This document shows, in pieces, positions 34,445-47,245 of a stretch of 64,000 nucleotides of DNA (within the stretch, counting starts at the first letter, position 1; each line of letters starts with the position of its first letter). The stretch lies in NCBI GenBank assembly GCA_029962745.1, contig CM057159.1, positions 29,157,575-29,221,574 of the forward strand, in the 5' to 3' direction. This DNA comes from Echinometra lucunter. Lineage: Eukaryota; Echinodermata; Echinoidea; Camarodonta; Echinometridae. A model generated the notes under the pieces. The model worked only from the letters and a program-made list of their open reading frames with translations, was not told the origin of the DNA and ran no database searches. The position numbers and the translations under genes are program-made.

Positions 34445-34772
34445 CCAGGGGTCGTTTCATAAAGCTGTTCGTAAAGTTACGAATGACTTTACGAACGACT
34501 TGAATATGAATCGCCAAATGGGATGTCCAAAGTTTTTCTTGATGTTTTTAACAAAGTGTGACTGCATTTCCCATAATCTCAATTAAATTGTTGCAAATGA
34601 TATACTTCACAATGAAAATGGGTGTGAACAATAGTAACATTAATCTGCGTTTACATTTCTCCTTTAACTGATGCAGTTTATAATTATTTAGAATCTCATA
34701 TGGCTTGCCATATTCAAGTCTTTCGTAAAGTCACTCGTAACTTTACGAACAGCTTTATGAAACACCCCCTGG
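34445..34772 (-). mobile_element. MITE family A, copy 2
   Basis: A 328-bp element with ends CCAGGGGTCGTTTCATAAAG and CTTTATGAAACACCCCCTGG. It has the same nested CGTAAAGTTACG palindromes as the copy at 3221-3544. Its interior segment near 34515-34575 (CAAATGGGATGTCCAAAGTT, GTGTGACTGCATTTC) is the reverse complement of 3425-3475, so the two copies are in opposite orientation. The copies have diverged by scattered substitutions. Confidence 0.85.
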
Positions 34773-37700
34773 TAATGTACTGATTCACATTTATGATGTC
34801 CAGTCAAGATTCCCCAGTGCTTAGTTGAGAAGATACTAAATTAACAAAGTGATGTCTTCAGAATGAAGGACGTGCACAAACACACATGAAAAGGTCCACT
34901 TTATCATTTCCACTAGGAGGTATATATTTCAATTTCTACCCAGTTAAAATTGTGGTATTAGTTATTATTAAAGGTGATAATCAATTGTACGGCTTCCCAA
35001 CGAATCTACTTCAAATAAAGTAATGTTCACTGATAACGCATCTTTGCTCCTCTGTTTCGTATTTACCTATAAAGAAAAAAGCAAGGTTACTTAGCATTTA
35101 TTACTAAAGGAACATGGTTTGATATAGTTGTCAAATGCCCTTCCTTTTCTTTGCAACTTCGGCGGATGATTTGAAGCATTCTCTTTAAAAAAAAAAAAAA
35201 ACCCTCTCTCTTCCCAATGACTGGCGAAATCATTACTCAGACCAGAACATTTTGGCAGACGGCTTTTAATGTTTCATTCCGAAATGGAACATCAAACGTG
35301 AAATATACCGAAAAGACATTAATTATCCTTATCCATAGCCTGTCGCTTCCAAGAATCAGGATTACCAAAGAAATTCGTCCGTGGTCGACAGACGGATGTA
35401 GGACACGTTGTTGCATTAGTGATAGATGATTGATATCCGATTATAGGCGCCCTGCAAATGTTATTCTTAACGTTCCTGCTGAGTGCGAGATTAGAATACA
35501 CCTGTCAGAAGATTCAAGATGGTGACATTGACCATGAATACCCTAGCATCTTCCAGTCCTACAACATCACCTAGCATACACGTGGGCTGAGTTACAGGAA
35601 ACTCTGCCAAGCCATTCTCTGCTGACCAGGCATTATTAGATTTCACAGCGAAAAGAGAATAGATTTCTCGGTGAAACTAAATCACCTAATTCTATCCTGT
35701 CCTCTCTTTTTTTTTTTCGAGCTTCCTTTTTATGTTGTATAACAGTAATGCCAGTAGTCGCAGTTTTCGGTCGTGATACAAGACTAATAATAGTCATGTT
35801 TTCAAATTTCCAAAAGTGTGCCCTTCTATTCCTGTCGCCATAAATCTTGCCATCACAAAAATCCTTTTATGAAATATTTCTGATGTGGTGTTGGTGTCAT
35901 TCAGAGCAATCATGGAATTAAACTGTCATTTCTGATTTCCCCTACTAATCTTTGTGGATAACCATTTAGATGCTTCTTGAGTTATCATCAGATCAAGTCG
36001 TCAAGAATATCTTCTTGATATAACTTCCCAAATCAAACGCTAAACTGATCGGGTTTAAGTGAAAATCTCCAGCATGCCCAGCAGCAAAATATATGTGTAT
36101 TTATTACGCTTCTTTTTTTTTAAAGCTCTCTTTATTTTTCATCATTGTAGACACAGTACGAGGCACTGAGCAAATGCTGTACTGTTTAAACATCCCACTT
36201 GGTCCTTTTTTTTTCTTTTCATTTTCACATTATTATTACACTTACTCTAGAAATCTGGCTGAAGTCATGTTGATATTCTAAGCATTGACATGATTGATGA
36301 GACCCAACGTTACCCAGGTAAAAATGGCAGCTGCTTGATGGAGACTAACATTGTGCTTGAAGCTTGCATGTCATTCCTTACACCAATAGTACCTCCTTAG
36401 TAACACTCCTCTCTTCATTGATGTCCATGACCAAAGGGGTAGAGAAGACTTTAAACGCAATCATTATGTAAAACAGGAGCTCGAAACCCAACCCTGGGTA
36501 TCTTTACTCAGTAGTTTGACTGGAAAGACGGTTTTCACCCTCATCATCCATCTTCCATTCTACTTGATATCAGTCATGTCCATCTGTATCACGTCCAAGG
36601 TATACAGGAGGGGTCAACAAGTTAAAAGGTTCACTTGTAGATACTGTTGATTCAACCGAACTCTCGATCTCGTAATGCCTCGTGTCAAATCTTACGACGG
36701 AAAAGCATTCTGAGAAAGATGTTTTAAAGTGGCTTAAGTAATGTATTCTCAAATTTCATTTTACACCATGTCGGGAGATTGTTTGGAAATCAAAATTTGA
36801 ACTATGAAATATAACTTGAGAAACATCACAATAAAACATTACCATGGTTACTCTTTGGCACACGGCTATGACAACAACGTCGAATTTGTATAGACATTTT
36901 CTGGTCACTGAAACTATTTCACCGAAAAACAAATATATAAATACTGTTGCAGACTGTAGGAAATGACGTATGTCTGTTTGGTATTTTTTCAAAAATGTAA
37001 ATATCTGAAACGGCGTTGATTGTGCATGAGTCCTGGAATTTTTTGGAAAGTCAATTTTGTTCTCAAAGAAGAAATCCAAGAATGTACATTATAACTCTGT
37101 GAGAAATGTCAAGCGGCCATTGTTAGAAACGGGGTGAAGTTGTTTGATTTCCATGGTTGAAATTATGTTCTTGATTCCGCGAATTTGCAGAAATTCAATC
37201 CTGTTTTTAACGTGACAGTTTCGAATTTGCATGGGAAAACAACATTGTTCTGTAATGAGTCTTGAAGTTAGCAAGAAGAATAAGACAGGGAAAGAGTCAC
37301 ATAGCTTGTGGTTTGTTTTTTCTTTGTTGATTCTAAGGAAGTGGTAGAAACCCAATCTCGTTTTGAACGGATAGAACATTAATTTCATTTTGAAAAAAAG
37401 AGATTTACTCAAGGTGTTGAAAAAGCGGAGAATATCTTCGAAGAATAAAGATTTACTCCAAAACGGCTCACATTGACATTCCGAGAATAAAGATAGCACA
37501 ATCATAGGCCTACCCTGTGTGAGGCTAAATGAATGACCAAGATTATTTTTGGTTTTAATGTCTGTCAGTATTCCAAGAAAATTGTAGCCTAATTATGGTG
37601 AAACTATTAATGTATGACAGGCATTCTAGAAACGTTGTTTGGGAGAACCATCCTCCTCTTCTAGTTGATTTCATCCAGATGCTAGAGAACTGAAGCAGTC

Positions 37701-38450
37701 ACGCAGTTAAAGGTTTTGGCAGATCATAGATACATCCTGAATGATTTTCGTAATTCATACTAATGAAACCGAATCGTCATTCATATTCCCTGCTTCAATC
37801 CTTTTTAACCTTCATTTAATCCTTTCCGTAGTGTTCGGGATATCTAAAACCGAAGTGACACTAGTTCGTTACCCCGTAGTATGTTTGAAATGGACTGGTA
37901 CACTAGCGGAAGAAGTAAAGATAAACCAAGAGATAGCAGTTAGCATGGTTGGTTAGAGAGGGAGGATGGAATTGAAGAGAGATCCATCACCTGTAGTGGT
38001 CCCTTGGGTAATGATGAGAGGGATGTGCTCTAAGAACCAGGTAACCAACCTTGGTATTTGTTATCAACACTCGTCAGCATTCCCTTGGTGCCTTGCTCCT
38101 CGTTGTCCTCACTAATCTACCATCAATCATCTCTCCCTAATTCATGTTACCCAGGTGCAGCGGCGTAGAGAAATGTGACAAATTGTCAACGCTAGTAAGT
38201 AGGTCGTTATTTCAGGTCGCATGAAATGTTGATGTCGTCGAGGTGTTCGAATATCAAGGTCGGTAGGATCGGATAGCCGGTAATGTGCGCTTTTGTTCCC
38301 CCAAACTTTGTTAACCTGTATTCCACCCCTTTAAGTTGCGTAAGTTATCGTCACTCTTCTTCAGGAAATCATCACTTCAAAGAACGATAGTCAGTCTTGT
38401 GATTCTAAATTCCCGGTCGACATGACATTAAGTCAAAAGGGCTATCGTTG

Positions 38451-38453
<3 letters not shown>
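34773..38453. other. gene-free stretch
   Basis: No gene recognised. On the minus strand about 36756-37505 stays open in one frame except for a single TAA at 37089-37091. The predicted residues are Phe/Lys-rich and match nothing I know. Confidence 0.45.

Positions 38454-38483
<30 letters not shown>
38454..38483 (+). repeat. (GA)n microsatellite
   Basis: About 15 GA units. Confidence 0.95.
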
Positions 38484-38487
<4 letters not shown>

Positions 38488-39150
38488 CTTTTAGTGCTGT
38501 CGTGTCTGCACAAAAAGAATTGTTGAAATACATTTGTTAATACATTATAGCGATTGTCGCTTTCGAATTCCCTCAATTCATTCGAACTGTTTCAACGTTA
38601 GCGCCGTTCTCCACGGATTTACCATTTAGAATACCACAGTGCCTTCTATACTCATTGAGCTGGGTGGGAAAGTAGGTAGAATAAGTCCTAGAATACGGCG
38701 GCATTTAATAACAAAACTGGAAATGTCAGAATATGTTTATTGGATTGAGATGTGAAGGTACCGGTGAGAGAGAATACTAGCTCTTCATTTGCCTTGAATT
38801 TTACTCTTCAACGTATTCAATGTAAAACAGGGATAATGCGCACAGCTTTAGGTTAGGTCGATTTTCGCTTCACTCACCCAAGTTTTTAGCAAACCATCCG
38901 GATAAAAGTGCGCACCTAGGAAAATGTATCACCTCACAGCGAGAGGGTACTCCTTTGGGAGAAAAAAGGAGAAGAGGAGAGGGGTCTGATGTAGCAAGCA
39001 TCCTCATTGATCGTGCCACTTTAGTAGAAAGTTCAGGAAACGAAGTGATATTTCACTGAGGCTCTGTGTTTGGAAGCAAGAGTGCACAGATAGAAATCAC
39101 GTATTACAGAAGAAAGCACAAGTCATCTTGAGATGTACAGATACATGCTA
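38484..39150. other. gene-free stretch
   Basis: Nothing recognised. Confidence 0.5.
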
Positions 39151-39270
39151 GGAGAGAAAGAGAGAAAAAAAGGTAAGAGAGGAGAGGGAGATACAGATTT
39201 TGAATGAGGGAAGGAGAGAGAAATGGAGAGAGAAAGTGTTTGTGTGGTGAGGGTGTGTGCGGGTGTGAGG

Positions 39271-39310
<40 letters not shown>

Positions 39311-39311
39311 T
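39151..39311 (+). repeat. GA-rich tract joined to (GT)n(GA)n
   Basis: Purine-rich DNA (39151-39236) runs into GT-rich repeats (39240-39287) and then a GA run (39288-39310). A second GA-rich tract follows at about 39575-39665. Confidence 0.9.
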
Positions 39312-39449
39312 TATTCTCAGAGAGTGTGGAAGTGTCATTGGCGTCAGTCAGGAGGGATACATGTCCCCTTAATTTTTAAGGGTGTTGGACACTATAGGGT
39401 ATGCCCTCTCCCAAAGATATTAAGCTGAGAACCTTTTATTATGTGTGTG

Positions 39450-39463
39450 AATGCCCCCCCCCC
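39450..39463 (+). repeat. poly(C) run
   Basis: About 14 C followed by ACAAAAAAAA, in a C-rich context (AATGCCCC..., CTCCCCTGATGCCCCTGGG). Confidence 0.8.
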
Positions 39464-40029
39464 CCCACAAAAAAAACCCTTTATGTCTCCCAAAAGAATT
39501 TTAGAGTGTCCCCTCCCCTGATGCCCCTGGGAAGTGTGGCTGTGGAAGTAGGTGCGAGTTTGCGTGTGAAAGGTGAGAGGGAATGGGAGAGACGGGGTAG
39601 AGTGGAGATGGAAAAGTTGAGGAAGTAAAGGGAGAGAGAGAGAGAAAGAAATCGACGGAAATTGAAAAGAAGGAATAACGTAATGAGAGATGTGAATTTA
39701 TACTCATCGATAGATGGAGGAAGGGAGGTGACCGTGAAAGGAGGCCAACATAATAATGTGAAATACGTAAGGTTAAAACTACAGAAATAGAAATAAAAGT
39801 TGCAGACTGGAAGAGAACGGAGGGTAAATTTTAAAAGAGGTTCTGACTGCGGGAAATACCCCCTTCGATTGAATTCCAAGGACAATTTTGTACTTCGTGC
39901 TTCTCATTTATTTGACCAAGTTGCACGTCGTTGCAATTGTAGGTACACATTGTTTCAGAAGTGATACACCCTGAAATGTGGAAAAATTCTGATTTTCTAT
40001 CTGAATGCAGAATATTGTGGTGGTCGTGG

Positions 40030-40085
40030 GGTTTTTTTTTCTTCTTCTTCTTTTCTTTTTTTTTTTTCTTCTCCTTCTTCTTCCT
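40030..40085 (+). repeat. T/C-rich tract
   Basis: TTC and T runs (TTTTTTTTTCTTCTTCTTCT and similar). No coding significance. Confidence 0.85.
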
Positions 40086-40167
40086 TTTGCAATGTCAATT
40101 AGGATGATATTCCCCGGTAAATACCTTAAGCTCATCCCTCATCAGAGGAGGCACATTATCTACATGA

Positions 40168-40214
<47 letters not shown>

Positions 40215-40215
40215 G
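40168..40215 (+). repeat. (CT)n microsatellite
   Basis: CT dinucleotide repeat with two TTTCT interruptions. Confidence 0.95.
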
Positions 40216-40981
40216 ATTCTCTCTTTCATGGATGAGCCTAGTCCTCAATTTAGCGTGCATATTAAATTTAAGCCGTTTCTATGATAGCAAATTCGTTACA
40301 AATTGCTATAAGTTATAATCCATCATTCATTATTCATGCATTTACTCCAAGGATGAGTTCTCCCAGCCCACATCAAAACTGATCAGGCAATTGTATAGAA
40401 CCATTCCCTAATCCTTCACCAAAAGAAAACTATAAATTTGATTATTTTTTTCAGTAATCATTGCAGTTTCATAGGTTTCCTCCCTTTTTGTTGCAAATAT
40501 TGCATTTTAAGTGACAAACTATGGTTTAGAATTTATTTCATTAAAAATGAAATCAAAATTTCTAACGATTGACTTACAAGAATTAAATACAATTAAAGGT
40601 GGATTCCATAGATCATCTAATGTAACATGAAAAGATTTTGCGCGAACATAAATTTGATGTGACCAGATTTGATTGCCTCATCTCTTCGATATTATAGATT
40701 AGTAAATATTTGTATATGCCTTCCTTCTTCATGTTCTTAGCAAGCAATTATCTTTAAATATCAAATCCATTTCCTACATAATCTTTTAAACAACATTTTG
40801 ATATCAATGGGACCTATAAAGATCGGGTCTCGAATGAGGAAATCGTTCTGGCCTTCAACTGCGTGGAAGGCACAGGCTACGTGATCAAAGTATCGCTTTC
40901 AAATTAGTCGCTGATGGTGAGATACAAGATGAGATTAGTAACCTAAACCTTACTTGTTTTCCCAATTTTTGGAAATTACGG

Positions 40982-41823
40982 AAGGACATTAGACCTGTTA
41001 GAGAAACAGTGAAACGTCAGAAAACCGAAGGATGTATCCCTTACAGGTTTCTGTATAACTCGCCTGATCTAAATCTACATGGAGTTTTGACCATCAATAC
41101 TAATTGGAAAGAGACGGAGGGAATATCGAAACAGTATAACTGATGGGCTTCCTCTTGAAGAGCCCGCCGTTTCTTTGTAGTTTTTTGTTTGTTTGTTTGA
41201 TACAGTTCTTACGTCAGCAAATGCCCCCCCCCCTCCCGCCCTGTAAACCAGGTCTAACACCAATGTGCATTTTAGAAGAGATATCGTGTCGACTGCGTAA
41301 TACCTAAAAAATTAAAATCTAATTTATGCATTTTAAAAGAAAATTGCGTCTTCAATATTTATTGAACTTTTTTTTTTTTTTTTTTTTTTTGGGGTGGGGG
41401 GGGTCAAGGACATTAGACCTGTTAGAGAAACAGTGAAACGTCAGAAAACCGAAGGATGTATCCCTTACAGGTTTCTGTATAACTCGCCTGATCTAAATCT
41501 ACATGGAGTTTTGACCATCAATACTAATTGGAAAAGAGACGGAGGGAATATCGAAACAGTATAACTGATGGGCTTCCTCTTGAAGAGCCCGCCGTTTCTT
41601 TGTAGTTTTTTGTTTGTTTGTTTGATACAGTTCTTACGTCAGCAAATGCCCCCCCCCCCCTCCCGCCCTGTAAACCAGGTCTAACACCAATGTGCATTTT
41701 AGAAGAGATATCGTGTCGACTGCGTAATACCTAAAAAATTAAAATCTAATTTATGCATTTTAAAAGAAAATTGCGTCTTCAATATTTATTGAACTTTTTT
41801 TTTTTTTGGGGGGGGGGGGGGTC
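40982..41823 (+). repeat. about 420-bp tandem duplication
   Basis: Two adjacent copies (40982-41405 and 41406-41823) both start AAGGACATTAGACCTGTTAG and end in a T run, a G run and 'GTCAAGGA'. They differ only in homopolymer lengths (C run near 41223 versus 41650, T run near 41370 versus 41797, G run) and one extra A in GGAAAAGAGAC. Divergence confined to homopolymers points to a very recent duplication or an assembly artefact. Confidence 0.93.
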
Positions 41824-44800
41824 AAGGATCCGAAGATACTCACGAATAAAGAAATCTATAAATGAAAGACTTGGGGATTCAGCTTAATAAAAATAAATAG
41901 CGTTTAAGAAAAGAGGGGATCATAGATATTCCTTTGAAATGTCAAATTATTAAAGCCTATGTACTTACCCGGTCGGGTCTCCTTTGCAAGTAAATGACTT
42001 TATGTTGAACTCTTCCAAGGACAAAAAGCGATCATTGACTTTCAACCACTAGGCATGCTAGATAATAGTAATCTTGCTGTCAGTGCATTATATTCTCATA
42101 ACAGAAAGTCTTATATGAAATAAAACATGTTATTAAGTAGGCTGTACTTTTCTTTTGGAGATTCATATTGCATTTCGATAGATTTTTTTCTTGATAATAT
42201 TTCTGCAAGCGATAAAAAATACGTTCAGAAGATCACGGTGTCTATAAATTGCTCGTATGGGCATCTAGGCTTTGGTATTGTTAGAAGTTTAGAAACTTCT
42301 TTTAAAAGTCAGACCTTTTGGGAATTACTGATCCTCCAGTCATGTTATTCGTTGCACGAAATCGACTCTACTGCTTGTAAAAGTGCCTAGCCAATAGTGA
42401 AGAACGTTTAAGTTATTGCATTGCGAGATTCCATACAGAGTGGGACAGAGAGGTAGAGAAAAATGGAAGGGAGAGAGATAAAATGATTTCATGTTCATGA
42501 CTGACACTCACTTTTCACGTCATCACGTCTACTCTAGAAAGGAAATGATGGATTTAATTTCTCGCTCGTCTCTCTCTGCTTTCATATCCAGGGCCACCTG
42601 TCAACCCTTATAATGATGAGGGTCTAGATCTTTACCTCTTCATCCACCTTAGCAGCGAGGGTCTATCTCTGTTCATTTCCTCGATAGCTTCGTATGACGT
42701 TCTACTCCTTCATAGAGCAGGTCTAGGTCTGCAGACCTCTATGCATCCTCGACCCCTATATTTAGTGTTGGTATTAGTCTGTCCCTCTCCTTATCTTACA
42801 CCTTTATTTGGTAGGGCTATAGATTATTGTGAGGATTCTTTGCAATCCTCTCCACCCTCAATAAAAGTGGTTTTCTATGCCCTTCCCTCTCGCAATCCCT
42901 CCCGTTCTAGGATTCCATCATCCCTTCGTAAATGATGTGTTCAAAGTTTAATATATGATTTAATATCACTGCCGACGTAGGTCTTATATATGACATTTCC
43001 ATGAACTCAGTGAACCTAGTGAGCTTCATTAAACTGGGGGGGGGGGGGGATCTGTCTTGCACTGTTGTAAGGATTTTTTATGTTCCATGTGAATTAAGTG
43101 GACAGCATGGATTACATATAATTTATTTTGTGGAATCATATAGTGTATTAAAACATTGTCTTTATCCGATTCAAGACCACTGAGGTACCAAGGTAGACGT
43201 AAATAGTTTCCATTATATAATAAAGGTTTGTTGTTATTTTATTATTTATCATTAATATGATTGAGGTTTAAAACCGGACGGAGAAAGCACCGAAGGAAGA
43301 TGGTGTTTCTGACTGACTTGTGCGTAACGATATCAATGAGCTTCATACACGTCTGCAAGACACGTATGTCAACGGCACTCACTAAAACAAATTTAACCAA
43401 TAGATTTGAAATGATGACAGTCCCATGTTCATCAAGCTTTATTCGACAAAAATAGAAAAATCGTTGTTTTATGAAAACAGTGTAAGCGCTTTGGTTTAAA
43501 TTATATTTAATATGATTAAATACCCTTTTCGGTAATGGTAATGGTGATGGCTTGGTAATGTGTGCACTCATCATAATTACTTTAAAAAAACCACCCTAAA
43601 TAATTCATTTTTCACGGTAGGTCATCGTGCTGATGGAAAAATCGAAATCAATTCGAAATTTTCTCAAATTTCAATCAAGTGCGTCGTGGTGAATACTGCA
43701 GATGAAATGAGATACGATTTCACCCTTCAGAAATACGGAGTACAATTTCTTGAGTATGACACTTGTTGTGCAACAGATACATAAAGTGCACTGCTTTAGA
43801 CAACTGAAGGAGGCTTTAAATGTGAATTTTTCAAAATGCATTAAGAGTCTGCAGTGTATTGCTACATGATATCAGTAACACATTTGATAAATTTAGCATG
43901 GATTTATCTAAAAATGGCAGTCTTTTTTCCATTATTATGAGGAAGCATAATGAGGGAATGAAAGGACGGATGGAACATTTCTTTTTTAACCGCATCATTT
44001 GACATGATATGGAAAAATACGTACATTAGGATTCTTCACCTTGTGTTTACTACGGAGGAGGCAGCTGCATGTAATGGAAAAATCACCTTTTCTAACATCA
44101 GTGCAGTATTGCTCGAACATTATGTAATTTCCATTTCAAACACATGAACCAAGTTTCAAATAATGACGACTTTAAAGGATCGGTAGATGGACGCTTCATA
44201 TATATTGAATGATGTTTATTTACCATTCGTGTCAAACCCTTTAAGGTAATGGCAATCGATGTGTGGCTTTCACTGTTAAAGATCTGAATAATGCCGTGTA
44301 AACTAAGAGAAGAAAGATTTTTTTTAAAGGGGGTAAGTGGCAGATGAGATGGAACTAAAATAAAGGGGAAACTGTAGGTATTGATTGTGAGGAATAGAAT
44401 GAACGTATTTGATGGAAAGATGATTGTTTGGAATTTGACAGAAATGAGAAAGAAAAGAAAGAAATATTACAAGATATATTCCAGGTCCACAGTAAGGCGC
44501 TTTTGCGTTGGCAATTTTTTGAAAGCTTAGCTATTCAAGCGACGTATCTAGGACCATGCGATTATACGCGTTATCGCATCGAGTGAGTCGTCAATGACCT
44601 AAGCTTGACGGAAACGCAATATTGGAATGCTGATATCTCTCGCCCCAGATTTATTGATATTACCCACGGCTGAATGAAATCAAACGGTTCCTCTTTATTT
44701 CATTTCTTATCTCATCTTATATCTATTTCTTTCTCCCCAACACCTTTGATCAGATTCAACGCTGATACCTCGTTCAGGAATTTGGAATTATAAAGATGAT

Positions 44801-46330
44801 CGATTGAGGATTGATTTTGCGCTCAGCTATAATATCAGACGGTGGTGGCTGGTCATAATGTGTTGATGGATTCACGAATTTGCTCTAAATTGGGATATGA
44901 TAAGGATACGAGACGAAAGCTTATTGGAGAGTGCTGTATGAGAGCCAAGTAAATGAAACTTGTCTACTAGTTTAACCCTTAAGAAATATGGCTGCCGGAT
45001 GATAGTACAGTGAACATACGTGAGGTTATTCCCCTATATGTGTCTACATGAATCCTGGAGCTGTGTCCAGTCTGGCGTGAACAAATTGAAAAGCGTGTTT
45101 AGGTATCATGCTGTTTATACAATCAAGCTGACGTCATTCTTACTCCACACCCTTCATGATGAAGAAGATTAATTTCTGTGAACCTGTTGTATGTTGTACT
45201 TTCCGTCTAGTTGACTTAGGATATTTTTATTGTTGTTTTTTTTTTCGTAACTGAAAAAGTTATAAAGGTTATCGAGTTCTGGTCATGATTGGCAGCCACG
45301 ATATTGGAAGCTGATCGACTTGCTTTGATTGAGCCAGTGTTTGTGGTATATATCGTATCATCGATATCGCCGTGGGGGTTATACCTATTCATATCAGAAT
45401 GAAGACAAACAGAACAGTTGGATGCACTTTTGTTGTTTTCCTTAATATGATCTTTGTATTCCTGCTGTCTATGACCTATATCCCGTTTGTGCCAATTAAT
45501 TCATTATTATGGTCTGCACTCATGTAATTTAACAAAGAAGTAATAATCATGAAGTTTAAGCTGTTAATTTTCATAGATGAGTAAATCTACGCAAGGTGTG
45601 AATGGCTTTTACATTAAATCATCTGGTCTTTCATGTTTCTTTTTAATATCCTGCCCGGAAGGTGTTTTCTTTTTCTTGTTTTTATCTCCTTTACCAACTT
45701 CCTTTAAGGTTTTCCCCTTCCAATATCTCACCTTTTTCAATATATTGCTATCCTTTCCCCGTTCCTTGTTATAGATTTAGACGGTCGATGAACTAATCAG
45801 ATTTTTATTCCTCCGTGTGTTTTCTCGACCCTTAAATGTCATACAGATTTGTTTACACCCAATTTAATTACATCGTATATTGAGAAGCCAAAGTCCCAAT
45901 TTTCAAAATTGCACCTCCTTTTATTATGAGGAGTGCCTCTTCCTGTCCCCTATTAATACTCGAGGTGCATCCATACGACGAGTTTTTTGTCCTGGATCAG
46001 TGAGGAAACTAATTCATTTGAAACATCAATTTCAATCGGGAAATGGAGTTCTTGCACTCAAAAGAAAACTTAATGTCCAGAAGTGTTTTTCCTAATGTTA
46101 TCATTACTTCTAGTTCAGCCCCTTAATAACTTATAGAAATATTAACAAGAGAACCGGGAATAGGGTGTTTTTGTTTTTGTTTTTGTTTTTCGTTTCAAGT
46201 GCACATTCATAAATTAAGTTTAAAAAAAAACAATATTTTGTTTGAAGATACTCTTTCTCATTGAACGTTAATTATGACTGTTTTTGGTTTGGTTTGGTTT
46301 GTTTTACCTGACTGCTAAAAATGCATGAAT
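41824..46330. other. gene-free stretch
   Basis: No gene recognised. About 42590-42760 has loosely repeated GAGGGTCTA / CAGGTCTA blocks followed by pyrimidine-rich segments. A G run lies at 43037-43049, and an isolated TGACGTCA at 45129-45136. GTTTT-rich DNA lies near 46168-46195. Confidence 0.45.
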
Positions 46331-46443
46331 GTAAGTAAGTAACCAGAGTACCGACGTCTTCAAAGCCTCTCCGAAGTACCTGGTAATAGCGATTAAAACC
46401 GCACCAAACGGTACTGGCATCGACTTACTTAGATCTTACTTAC
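46331..46443. repeat. short inverted-repeat element
   Basis: GTAAGTAAG at the left and CTTACTTAC at the right enclose a second inverted pair, CCAGAGTACCG and CGGTACTGG. It may be a small decayed fold-back element. The TAAG units also resemble a LINE tail. Confidence 0.4.
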
Positions 46444-46772
46444 GGCGCTAAAGTTTGTTTTGCTCATGGCCGACATTAAGATGTAATTCCTCTAGTTTCA
46501 AGGTTAATGTTATGGTTTCTCTATAAAAATAATAGTTTTACGTTGTTTTTGATAAGGTCAGTGAACTCTTATTTATGTGTTTGAGTGAAAAGAGTAATTT
46601 CAGAAAAAAAAATGATATGAACTTACTCGAAGTCTTCTTCGTAATCCAAAAAAGGATGGCACGTGCATACCGTGAAAATGCGATGGGTGGTCCGTGTGTC
46701 CGTCCAGATTCACCACATTCGGTATTAAAATTTGTCTCGCCACACTTAATACCTGTTATACGACCGTGTCAT

Positions 46773-47003
46773 TCATATAGAAATTGGGGCTCGGCGTAAT
46801 TCTTCGCCTCCTTGCCGAACACCGTCTTTTACCAGTTCCCAATAAAGCCAGCAAGCCAGCAACCATCGTATGACCAAACACGACAGGATGAAAATAAATA
46901 TCTCCATCTCTGAAAAGGTGCTATTCACCCTGAACGTTTGTGCATAATTCTCTCTCAGCTGCTGCATATAGCATTTTGAATCCATGTTTAGTGTTGATGC
47001 CAT
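46773..47003 (-). CDS. candidate small single-pass membrane protein (76 aa)
   Basis: A complete 76-codon frame with ATG in strong context (TAAAATGGCA: A at -3, G at +4) and a TGA stop. Residues 1-32 are polar with a glycosylation sequon NST at 27-29. Residues about 33-54 form one very hydrophobic, Trp-rich span (EIFIFIL...RWLLACWLYW). Residues 55-76 are charged (ELVKDGVRQGGEELRRAP). An extracellular N-terminus and cytosolic tail are plausible, a layout shared by KCNE-type channel subunits and many small integral membrane proteins, but I see no family motif and assign no function. It could be a chance ORF, a first exon read through, or part of a longer gene. Confidence 0.3.
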   Translation of the reverse strand: MASTLNMDSKCYMQQLRENYAQTFRVNSTFSEMEIFIFILSCLVIRWLLACWLYWELVKDGVRQGGEELRRAPISI

Positions 47004-47208
47004 TTTAGAGGATGTGAAGAAGATTATACGAACGGTACTCAGTAGCAGATACGGGGTTGGCCCCTCCTTATTTTTTCATAGTCACCGAAGGGGTCACTGG
47101 GCTGCTTAATTGAATTCGGCGCCATCTCACATAAAGCCAGCGCCTTCTCACAACTATGGTACCTCTGTGTTACTGGTAAGTGTGCGGCGCTCAACCCCAA
47201 ACCCCACT

Positions 47209-47212
<4 letters not shown>

Positions 47213-47242
<30 letters not shown>
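47213..47242 (+). repeat. poly(A) run of 30
   Basis: Thirty A after CAACCCCAAACCCCACTATT. It could be the tail of an unrecognised retroposed sequence lying upstream (about 47040-47212), but no A/B boxes or target-site duplication were found. Confidence 0.7.

Positions 47243-47245
<3 letters not shown>

Noticed and set aside
42590..42760. Possible tandem repeat of GAGGGTCTA blocks
   Set aside because: Blocks are too diverged and unevenly spaced to define a unit.
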